Shown here: in pieces, positions 16,190 to 23,505 of the stretch
Numbering within the stretch: position 1 is the first letter of the stretch
Layout: the number at the start of each line of letters is the position of its first letter
Assembly (NCBI RefSeq): GCF_900105415.1
Contig: NZ_FNSM01000001.1
Location: 8,440,001 to 8,504,000 of the forward strand
DNA from: Streptomyces sp. TLI_105
Lineage (GTDB): Bacteria > Actinomycetota > Actinomycetes > Streptomycetales > Streptomycetaceae
Direction: 5' to 3'
DNA length: 64,000 nucleotides
Made by a program: the position numbers and the translations under genes
The notes under the pieces: generated by a model
Seen by the model: only the letters and a program-made list of their open reading frames with translations
The model's database searches: none
What the model was told of the DNA's origin: nothing

Positions 16190-17248
16190 ATGCCCCCTTC
16201 CGGGTCCGGAGCCAGCCCGCGACCGCCGACGATCGCCGACGTCGCCCGTACGGCGGGGGTCTCGCGGACCACCGTCTCGCACGCCCTCAACGGGCTCGGC
16301 AAGGTCGACCCCCGGACCCGTGAACGCATCAAGCAGGTGGCGGCCGAGCTGGGTTACCGACCCAACCTGCGGGCCCAGCGGCTGCGGCGCGGCGAGGCCC
16401 GGGCGATCGCGCTCGCCTCGTCGATGCCCTTCGCGGTGGCCGGCGGCCCGTCCCGGCTCGGCTTCTACATGGAGGTCGCCGCCGCGGCCGCCGAAAGCGC
16501 CCTCCTGCACGACTACGCGCTCGTGCTCGTACCGCCCGTGCAGTCGGGCGCCGCCCTGGACTCGGTCGACATCGACGGCGCCATCGTCGTGGAGCCCGAC
16601 GTGGACGACGCCGCCGCGGCCCGGCTGCGGCAGCGGGGCCTGCCGTACGTGGCGCTCGGCCGGCCCGTCTCGCCGGACGAGGCCGTCCCGTACGTCGACC
16701 TGCACGGCGCGGCCGTCGCCGAGGCGCTCCTGACCCATCTGCGGGAGCAGGGCGCGAGGCGGCCCGCCCTGCTCGTCGGTTCCGGCGAGCGGCACTCCTC
16801 GGTGGACGCGCGCGCCGCCTACGAACGGCTCGCCGCCGAGTACGGCTGGCAGCCGATCGTGGCGAGCACCCCGGAGGCCGGCGGCGAACAGGCCGGCTAC
16901 GAGCGGTGCGCCGCCCTGCTCGCCGAGCACCCCGACCTCGACGCGGTGTGCGCCCTGGTCGACGCCTTCGCCGTCGGCGCGCTGCGGGCCGTCCGGGACA
17001 GCGGGCGCACCGTTCCCGACGACGTCATGGTCGTCACCCGTTACGACGGTCTGCGCGCCCGCACCGCGCAGCCGCCGCTGACCGCCGTCGACCTGCACCT
17101 GGACCGGGCGGCGGCGGCCGCCGTGGACCTGTTGCTCGGGCGGTTGCGGGGGGACACCCCGGCCGAGGCCGTGGTGACGGTGCCGCCTCCGACGGTGATC
17201 CCGCGCGGGTCGTCGCTGCGGACGCCCCCGCCGGCGACGGGCCGCTGA
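16190..17248 (+). CDS. LacI-family transcriptional regulator
   Basis: A 352-aa repressor-type protein. The N-terminal HTH and hinge read TIADVARTAGVSRTTVSHAL then VAAELGYRPNLRAQRLR. The rest is a periplasmic-binding-protein-like sensor domain (ALLVGSG, LDAVCALVDAFAVGALRAV, VPDDVMVVTRYDG). A GAGGAG site precedes the ATG. It converges on the minus-strand operon at 17350-20932, whose promoter contains two tandem palindromes with a central CG, the hallmark of LacI-type operators. Regulation of that operon, with a nucleobase-like ligand, is inferred. Confidence 0.9.
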   Translation: MPPSGSGASPRPPTIADVARTAGVSRTTVSHALNGLGKVDPRTRERIKQVAAELGYRPNLRAQRLRRGEARAIALASSMPFAVAGGPSRLGFYMEVAAAAAESALLHDYALVLVPPVQSGAALDSVDIDGAIVVEPDVDDAAAARLRQRGLPYVALGRPVSPDEAVPYVDLHGAAVAEALLTHLREQGARRPALLVGSGERHSSVDARAAYERLAAEYGWQPIVASTPEAGGEQAGYERCAALLAEHPDLDAVCALVDAFAVGALRAVRDSGRTVPDDVMVVTRYDGLRARTAQPPLTAVDLHLDRAAAAAVDLLLGRLRGDTPAEAVVTVPPPTVIPRGSSLRTPPPATGR

Positions 17249-17349
17249 GCCGCCGCCGGGCCGTCGGCTGTCGGCCGGCGAGACGGGGACGGGACGGCTG
17301 GACCGGGGCGAGCCGCCGGGGCCGGGGGCAGCCGCGAGGGCGGCCCGGA

Positions 17350-18060
17350 TCAGACGCCCACCATGAGCACCACGCCCGACACCAACGCGAAGACCAGCAC
17401 GAACAGGCGCATCCTGCGGGCGTCGATCCGCTGGTGCACCAGCCGGCTCAGCCACGCGCCCACGCCGATCGCCGGCACCAGCGCCAGGGCGAGGCCGAGG
17501 TCCGCCGTGTCACCCCGCCCGGTCGCGAACAGCAGCGCCAGCGAGGCGACTTCGCCGACGAGGAAGCAGGCCGCCACGGTCGAGCGCAGCTCGGCCGGCG
17601 GCCGGTGCTGGTAGACCAGCGCCAGCGGCGGCCCGCCGACGCCCGTCGCCGTCTCCGTCAGGCCGGTCACCGCGCCCGCGCCGACATAGGCGGCCTTGCC
17701 CGGTGTGAAGGCCGGTGCCGCCAGGCTCACCACGGCCGCCAGGACGGTCGCGAGGCCCACGTACAGCCCGAGTCGGCGGTCCGGGATCACCCACAACAAC
17801 GCCAGGCCGGCGGGCGTTGCCGCGAGCCGCGCGGCGGTGATCCAGCCCGCGCCGCGCAGATCGAGCGAGGCCCGCTCGCGCCAGGCGACGTACAGGTTGA
17901 GCGGCACCATCGACGCCAGGACGAACACCGGCAGCAGCCCGGGGTCGAGGATCCCGGCCACCGGGGCGACGATCAGCGCGAAGCCCAGGCCGCTGCTGCC
18001 CTGGACGAAGGCGGCGGCGGTCACGGTCAGCGCGAGCACCGTCAGGGTCTCACCGGTCAT
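17350..18060 (-). CDS. TauE/SafE (TSUP) family membrane transporter
   Basis: A 236-aa protein with seven or eight hydrophobic helices and the family pattern FVQGSSGLGFALIVAPVAG near the N-terminus, repeated loosely as VTGLTETATGVGGPPLALVYQ in the second half. TSUP proteins export or import sulfite, sulfoacetate or other small organic anions. The ATG at 18060 overlaps the stop of the amidohydrolase (ATGA), so it is translationally coupled as the third gene of the permease operon. The substrate may be a product of that pathway; this is inference from position. Confidence 0.85.
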   Translation of the reverse strand: MTGETLTVLALTVTAAAFVQGSSGLGFALIVAPVAGILDPGLLPVFVLASMVPLNLYVAWRERASLDLRGAGWITAARLAATPAGLALLWVIPDRRLGLYVGLATVLAAVVSLAAPAFTPGKAAYVGAGAVTGLTETATGVGGPPLALVYQHRPPAELRSTVAACFLVGEVASLALLFATGRGDTADLGLALALVPAIGVGAWLSRLVHQRIDARRMRLFVLVFALVSGVVLMVGV

Positions 18061-19478
18061 CGCGCCGTGCTCCGTTCCCGGCCGGCCACGGCCGCGCGGG
18101 CCCGGGTGGACGTGGGGTGCGCGCGGGTGATCGCCGCCCGGGACACGGTCGCCTCGGCCAGCGCGGCGGCGCGCCGGACCAGTGCCGACCCGTCCCACCC
18201 GACCGGCCCGCCGCACCACATTCTGAGGCGTCCCGCGACGAACACGGCCGTGATCTGGTCCCTGTTGCCGCGCCGGACCAGCTCCCAGGGGAGGTCGTGG
18301 GAGAGCGCGAGTTCGGGGGTGGCGACGTCGACGAGGAGGAAGTCGGCCGCCAGGCCCGGGGCGATCGTGCCGGTGCGCGCGCCCAGGCCCACGGCGTCGG
18401 CGCCGCCACGGGTGGCGTGCTCCAGCCAGGTCCAGCCCGCGCCGCACGAGGAGTCCCCGCCGGCGAGCCCGTAGGCGATCCGCTGGGCGAACTCGGCCGC
18501 CTCGGCGAGTCGGAAGCCGTCCCCGCGGGTGCCGTCGGTGCCGAGGCCGAACCGGATGCCGCGTTCGGCCATGGCGGTGGCGGGCGCGACGGCGTTGCCC
18601 TTCCACGCGCTGGCCACGGGGTTGTAGCTCACGGCGGTCCCGGTGGTGGCGAGCAGGGTGAGTTCGCGCGGGGTGAGCAGGGTGGCGTGCGCGGCGAGCA
18701 GCTGGGGCCCGAGCGCGCCGATCGCGTGCAGGTGCTCCAGCGGCCGCAGGCCGTGGGTCAGGAGGGACCGCTCGACGGCGGCCAGATGCTCGTTGACGTG
18801 GATCTGGACGACGGCCCCGGCCGCCGCGGCGAGCGCGGCGGTCCGGCGCAACGTCTCCTCGGTGGCCGCCTCGGGGATGGAGACGGCGAGGGAGGGGTGG
18901 ACCAGGGGATCGCCCTCGTACCGTACGAGGTGCTTCTCGGCGCGCTCCAGGACGCCGGGGCCGGTGGGAGCCGCGCCGTCCTGGTCGTTGCAGACGAGGC
19001 CCAGGACGCAGCGGAGGCCGGCGTCACGGGTGGCGGCCGCGATCACGTCCACGTCCACGTTCGCGCGGGTCCCGGCGTCCGTGACGGTGGTGAAGCCGCC
19101 GCGCAGTGCTTCGAGCGCGGCCAACTTGGCGGCCACGTAGGCCGATTCCTCGTCCAGCGCGCCCTCCAGCGGCACCCACACCCGGCGGAAGATCTCCGAC
19201 GGTTCGCCGAAGGCGAGGGCGGCGCCGAAGCTCTGGGTGAGGTGGTGGTGGGCGTCGACGAAGCCGGGCATGAGGAGGTGGCCGGGGAGGCGCACGGGGG
19301 CGGTGTCCGGATGGCGGCCGATCAGTTCCCCGGCCGGTCCCACCGCGGTGAAGACGCCGCCGGTGACGACCACGGCGTGGCCGGTGGCGGGGCCTTCGGG
19401 CAGGAGGACGGCGTCCGGGAGGAGCAGGAGCGGGCCGGGGGAGTCGAGCAGGTCTCGCAGGGGGGTGTGCTGGTTCAT
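18057..19478 (-). CDS. Amidohydrolase-superfamily deaminase
   Basis: A 473-aa metal-dependent hydrolase of the cytosine deaminase/atrazine chlorohydrolase branch. Metal ligands are visible as DAHHHL, VQIHVNEH, LAAHATLL and GLGTDGT, and the composite domain closes with GTIAPGLAADFLLVDV. Expected reaction: hydrolytic deamination of a purine, pyrimidine or triazine-like ring. It overlaps the upstream NCS2 permease by ATGA and the downstream TSUP gene by ATGA, so import and deamination of the same heterocycle is the natural reading. 8-oxoguanine or guanine deaminase activity is a reasonable guess only. Confidence 0.88.
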   Translation of the reverse strand: MNQHTPLRDLLDSPGPLLLLPDAVLLPEGPATGHAVVVTGGVFTAVGPAGELIGRHPDTAPVRLPGHLLMPGFVDAHHHLTQSFGAALAFGEPSEIFRRVWVPLEGALDEESAYVAAKLAALEALRGGFTTVTDAGTRANVDVDVIAAATRDAGLRCVLGLVCNDQDGAAPTGPGVLERAEKHLVRYEGDPLVHPSLAVSIPEAATEETLRRTAALAAAAGAVVQIHVNEHLAAVERSLLTHGLRPLEHLHAIGALGPQLLAAHATLLTPRELTLLATTGTAVSYNPVASAWKGNAVAPATAMAERGIRFGLGTDGTRGDGFRLAEAAEFAQRIAYGLAGGDSSCGAGWTWLEHATRGGADAVGLGARTGTIAPGLAADFLLVDVATPELALSHDLPWELVRRGNRDQITAVFVAGRLRMWCGGPVGWDGSALVRRAAALAEATVSRAAITRAHPTSTRARAAVAGRERSTAR

Positions 19479-20932
19479 CGGTCGCTTTCCGCGCGGGGGC
19501 CGGTCAGCCGGGCGGCGACGCCGGGCCGGACGTGGTGGAAGAGGATGTTGAGGACGGCGGCGACGAACGCGCCGACGGCGACGCCGCTTTCGAGGAGGAT
19601 GCGGAGGTTGGGCGGGAAGCCGCCGTACACGCCGGGGACGAGGATCGGCAGCAGGCCGAGGGCGAGGGCGACGGCGCAGACGAAGGTGCTGGTGTGCCGG
19701 TCGAGGTCGGAGCGGCCGAGCATCTGGACGCCGAGCACGGTGATCACGGCGAACACGACCATCGCGGTGCCGCCGACGACGGCGGACGGGATGACGCTGA
19801 TCGCCCGGGTGACCGGGGCGAGGAAGCCGATGACGATGAGGGCGACGCCGGCGGTCGCGGTGACGAAGCGGCTGCGGACGCCGGTGACCCGGACGATGCC
19901 GATGTTCTCGCCGCTGGTCACCATGAGCGGCAACCCGAAGAACCCGCCGAACAGGGAGGTGAGGGCGTCGCCGCGGACGGTCCTGGGCACGTGGACGCGC
20001 GGGTCGATCTCCTTGCCGACGGCCTGTGCGTTGATGACGGTCTGGCCGGTGGCCTCGGCCATCGAGGCGAGGCTGTAGAGCATCAGGGGCAGCGCGGCGA
20101 GCAGGTCGAAGCGCGGGGTGCCGAAGGGCAGCAGGTGCGGCAGGCTGAGCAGCCCGCCGTCGGCGGCGTGGCCGAGGGGGACGCGGCCGAGCGCGGCGGC
20201 GAGCGCGGTGCCGGCCAGCAGGCCGAGCATGACGGCGAGTTGGCGCACGACACCGGAGAACAGCAGGTAGAACGCGACGGTGAAGCCGATCGTCGCGATG
20301 CCGAGCAGGAGGTTCTGCGGCTGGGCGAAGCCCGGCTCACCGGGGCGGCCGGTGACCAGGACGGCGCCCACCTTCACCAGGTTCACGCCGACGATGACGA
20401 TCATCGTGCCGATCACCAGGCCGGGGAAGAACGCGAGCAGCCGCGAGAAGAGGGGCAGCACGACGAAGGAGAACAGTGCGGTGAGGATGACCGCGCCGCA
20501 CGCCGTCGGCAGGCCGTGCTGTCCGGCGATGGCCAGGAACAGCACGAGCGGGGCGCCGCCCGGCAGCATCATGAACGGCAGCCGGGGCCCGAACTTCCAG
20601 GGTCCGAGCGACTGGATGAGCGAACCCACGCCGGACAGCACGAAGGCCGCGGACAGCAGATCGACGGTCAGCCGGGCATCGAGCCGCAGGGTGGCGCTCA
20701 TCAGGAAGATCGCGGAGATGGGCGTGGCGGCCATCACGAGCACGTGCTGGACCCCGAACAGCAGGATCCGGCCGAGCGGCCGGCGCTCGTCGACGGGGTG
20801 CACCGCCGCCGCTCGCGGAGGTCCGTCGGTGAGGGGGGTGTCCGGCGCCTCGTCCGGCGACGCGGCCGGGTTCGGGAGCGGAGTGGGGGACGTGGGCGGG
20901 GGCAGGGACGGGCGGGGGCGGGGACTGGACAC
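19475..20932 (-). CDS. NCS2-family nucleobase permease
   Basis: A 485-aa membrane protein with about 14 hydrophobic segments after a Pro-rich cytoplasmic N-terminus of about 50 residues. Family landmarks are FGVQHVLVMAATPISAIFLMS (helix 1), SMAEATGQT (the Glu of helix 8) and LPLMVTSGENIGIVRVTGVRSR (helix 10 signature). Members move xanthine, uric acid, uracil or related bases with protons. It is the first gene of a coupled operon with an amidohydrolase and a TSUP transporter. The promoter and tandem operators lie 65-130 bp upstream. Confidence 0.92.
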   Translation of the reverse strand: MSSPRPRPSLPPPTSPTPLPNPAASPDEAPDTPLTDGPPRAAAVHPVDERRPLGRILLFGVQHVLVMAATPISAIFLMSATLRLDARLTVDLLSAAFVLSGVGSLIQSLGPWKFGPRLPFMMLPGGAPLVLFLAIAGQHGLPTACGAVILTALFSFVVLPLFSRLLAFFPGLVIGTMIVIVGVNLVKVGAVLVTGRPGEPGFAQPQNLLLGIATIGFTVAFYLLFSGVVRQLAVMLGLLAGTALAAALGRVPLGHAADGGLLSLPHLLPFGTPRFDLLAALPLMLYSLASMAEATGQTVINAQAVGKEIDPRVHVPRTVRGDALTSLFGGFFGLPLMVTSGENIGIVRVTGVRSRFVTATAGVALIVIGFLAPVTRAISVIPSAVVGGTAMVVFAVITVLGVQMLGRSDLDRHTSTFVCAVALALGLLPILVPGVYGGFPPNLRILLESGVAVGAFVAAVLNILFHHVRPGVAARLTGPRAESDR

Positions 20933-20997
20933 GTTCGAGCTCCGTTCGGCGTTCGAATACGTCGTGGTTCAGCCGCGATCCGGCCCCGGACGGGGAG

Positions 20998-21059
20998 CCA
21001 AATCGATTTGGCCAAATCGATTTGGCCGCTAGTATGTGAGGGCACGCCCGGGCCGTCAA
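20998..21059 (-). promoter_or_regulatory. Operon promoter with two tandem LacI-type operators
   Basis: CCAAATCGATTTGG, a perfect 14-bp palindrome with central CG, occurs twice head to tail (20998-21011 and 21012-21025). On the minus strand, TTGACG (21059-21054) and CATACT (21036-21031) are spaced 17 nt, placing the start of transcription inside the second palindrome. Repressor binding would block initiation of the permease operon. Confidence 0.8.
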
Positions 21060-21121
21060 GAGATCCGACGGGCAAGCGAGCGCGAGGACGGCGGACCCGC
21101 CGACGCCACGAAGGCCGCGGC

Positions 21122-21178
21122 CCGGGCGAGCGGGCGGTGGTCCGGCACCCGGTGCCGGACCACCGCCCGCTCGCCCGG
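21122..21178. terminator. 28-bp perfect inverted repeat, probable strong hairpin
   Basis: Two 28-bp arms are exactly complementary around a single central C at 21150. Almost pure G/C. It lies between the divergent permease promoter and the broken subtilase, so it may insulate the two or be the terminator of a lost gene. No U-tract. Confidence 0.5.
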
Positions 21179-21214
21179 TCAGGAGACGGAGCGAGCGAAG
21201 AACTCCAGCCCCGC

Positions 21215-22047
21215 CACCTCTTGTGCGCATCAGCTCGCCAGGCCGTGCCAGGACCAGCCGTACCGACAGCGTGTCGCGCACCCGGACGTCGAGACACTGG
21301 GTGCCGCCGTCGTCGATGCGGGCGAGCCCCTCGTCTCGTACGACACCCTGCCGATGGTCACCCTCCGCGTGGACAACGCGGACCTCCAGGAGCTGAACAC
21401 CAGGCCGGGCGTCAACAGCGTCACCGAGGACGTCCCGGCCGCGCCCACACTGAACGAATCCACCGTCAAGATCGGCAGCGACCAGGCCGTCGCCGCCGGG
21501 AAGACGGACGCCGACACTACGGTCGCGATCCTCGACACCGGCGTCGCCGTCAACCACCCGTTCTTCTCGGGCCGCGTGAAGACTCAAGCGTGCTTCCCCG
21601 TCGGCGCCGAGAGCTCCGGTGTCGTCGCGGCCAACTCGAGCCTGGGCGCCGTCCACTGGACCACGGCCTGCACCCTCGACCCCGTACGGCGGTCATAGAC
21701 ACCCTGCGCGCCACGGTCGTCGCCGCCGGCAACAACGGTTTCACCGATGCCGTCAGCGCTCCCGGCTGCGTTCCCTCCGCGACCACGGTGGGCTCGACCA
21801 CCGAGACACCACCGACGGCGTCCTGCGCATCTACCTCCGACAGCCCGACGGAAAGACCCTCAGCGGCTGGACCGAGTACGGCCGCGGACACACCACCTCC
21901 TTCCGGCCCCTGATCGCCGGCGCCGCCGACGCCAACCTCGACGGCATCACCGACATGTGGGCCACCGCCGCCGACGGCACCCTGAAGTTCTCCAAGGGCG
22001 GCAGCTCCGTCCGCGGCCCGAGCACCCAGGTCGGCAGCGGCGGCTGA
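21215..22047 (+). pseudogene. Broken S8 subtilase with FG-GAP-like tail
   Basis: Three pieces in three frames. The first (to 21698) has an inhibitor-I9-like propeptide end (TRPGVNSVTEDV-type) and the catalytic Asp motif TTVAILDTGVAVNHPFFSG. The second (about 21700-21830) has VVAAGNNGFTDAVSAPGCVP, the Asn/oxyanion region. The third (about 21815-22047) has TDGVLRIYLRQPDGKTLSGW and ADANLDGITDMWATAADGTL, an FG-GAP/VCBS-like repeat. The His and Ser regions are gone, so at least two internal deletions occurred. Confidence 0.7.
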
Positions 22048-22680
22048 GGCACCATCAAATCCATCAGCTGACCTGGCTCCTCCCTCCCTGCGGCTGCGCA
22101 GCGCTCCGCAGCGGCCAGGAGATGCCACCGTGCCCCGCGGACACAGGGCTCACCAACATCCCCTGGCCGTCCGGAAGTCCACACACGCTTCCGTCTGAGA
22201 ACGAGGACGAGGAGGCCTCAGCTCCACACACCGCTCACCCCCCACGAAACGCACCCCCAACCACGCAACCTCGGTGGTCCGACCACCGGACCGCACCGGA
22301 AGCACGCCGAAAAATCCTGTTCGCTGTCACCAGCCCCGACGCCATGGCGAGTGGGGAGCGCACCGCACAAGACGCCTACACGTACGCGAGGAAAAATTCA
22401 CCCCCCCGGGGGGTGCCCGGGATCGGCCTCGGACACACGACAGCGCGGCCCTCCACCGGGTGATGGCGGCCCGCGCAGGGGGTCGTCGAGGACGGTCTCT
22501 CACGTGGCGGACCGCAGGCTTTCACAGCTCGGGCACAGCAAGTTCTCCAGGGCAAGACCTCTGGCCCCGGGCGGTGTTCGACGACTCGGTGCAGCTCAGC
22601 GCCGACGCGTTCTTACGCCGGACCATGCCGCCATCCAGGCACGAGGCGACGGCTGGGACGGCAATCCTCCATGCCGGAAC
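22048..22680. other. No recognisable gene
   Basis: About 630 bp with no frame that reads like a protein. It contains a short inverted repeat near 22270-22290 (CGGTGGTC/GACCACCG) and a run of nine C beside five G near 22400. Probably decayed sequence downstream of the subtilase relic. Confidence 0.4.
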
Positions 22681-22694
22681 CCCTCTTGAGAGGG
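22681..22694 (-). terminator. Short hairpin after the CdsA-like gene
   Basis: CCCTCTTGAGAGGG is a perfect short palindrome 8 nt beyond the minus-strand stop codon at 22702. Weak terminator candidate. Confidence 0.35.
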
Positions 22695-22701
22695 ACCACG
22701 C

Positions 22702-23505
22702 TCAGCCCAGTACCAGCAGCACCGCCAGGGCGACGAGGAGGGAGTCGATGCGGTCCAGCAGCCCACCGGAGCCGGGAAGCCAACGACCGGCGTCCTTCAC
22801 CCGGGCGCCCCGCTTGACCATCGACTCCAGCAGGTCCCCGAGCGGCCCGCCGACCGCCACGGCCACCGCCGTCTGCCACGTCAGGGACGACAGCACGGCG
22901 AGCGTCAGGAGACCGGCCGCCGCCCCGGCCAGCGTGCCGCTCCACCGTTTGGCGGGTGACAGCGCGGAGAGCCGGGGGCCGCCGAGACGGCGACCGGCCC
23001 CGTACGCGACGATGTCGGCGATCGACACGGCCACGAACAGGACGAGGCCCACCGCGCCCGACGGGACGAGACCGGCCAGGGCACCCAGCCACACGAGCCC
23101 GAGCAGGCCCGCCCCCAGGCGGCGGAGCCCGTGCTCCGCGTCGCCCGACAGCAGGGGCACCCCCGCGATCGCGAGCGCCCCGACCGCCGCGACCCGAAGC
23201 ACCTCCCCGGGGGCCAGCCAGGCGGTCAGGACGAGCCCGACGACCGCTGCGCCGAGCACCGCCCGGTCCACCGGGCCCAGCCGCAGCAGCCCGCCGAACT
23301 CCGCCACCGCGACCACCCCGACCACGGCTGCGAGCCCTGCGATCCCTGGCGGCCCGAGCCAGAACGCGCCCGTGACCACGGGGACGCCGAGCGCCCACAC
23401 ACACCAGCGGACCATCAGCTCACGCCGCCGGGTCGCCGCCACCGCGAGCCCGCCGACCGCCAGTGCCCCGCCGAGGTACGGCACGAGACCGGGGACCGTC
23501 GTCAC
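22702..23505 (-). CDS. CDP-diglyceride synthetase (CdsA)-like membrane protein
   Basis: A 267-aa protein with about seven hydrophobic helices. The C-terminus fits the phosphatidate cytidylyltransferase signature: ESMVKRGARVKDAGRWLPGS then GGLLDRIDSL, with Ser where most CdsA proteins have His. Earlier VSIADIVAYGAGRRLGGPRL matches the conserved AD-x-x-AY-x-x-G region. The reaction would be CTP plus phosphatidate to CDP-diacylglycerol at the membrane. The GTG start overlaps the stop of the fusion gene upstream (GTGA), so the two are coupled. It is probably a paralogue of the housekeeping gene with a specialised partner. Confidence 0.85.
   Translation of the reverse strand: MTTVPGLVPYLGGALAVGGLAVAATRRRELMVRWCVWALGVPVVTGAFWLGPPGIAGLAAVVGVVAVAEFGGLLRLGPVDRAVLGAAVVGLVLTAWLAPGEVLRVAAVGALAIAGVPLLSGDAEHGLRRLGAGLLGLVWLGALAGLVPSGAVGLVLFVAVSIADIVAYGAGRRLGGPRLSALSPAKRWSGTLAGAAAGLLTLAVLSSLTWQTAVAVAVGGPLGDLLESMVKRGARVKDAGRWLPGSGGLLDRIDSLLVALAVLLVLG

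Noticed and set aside
18117..21913. Very long plus-strand frames through the permease operon
   Set aside because: They are antisense to three coupled, motif-bearing genes and give Gly/Arg/Asp repeats.
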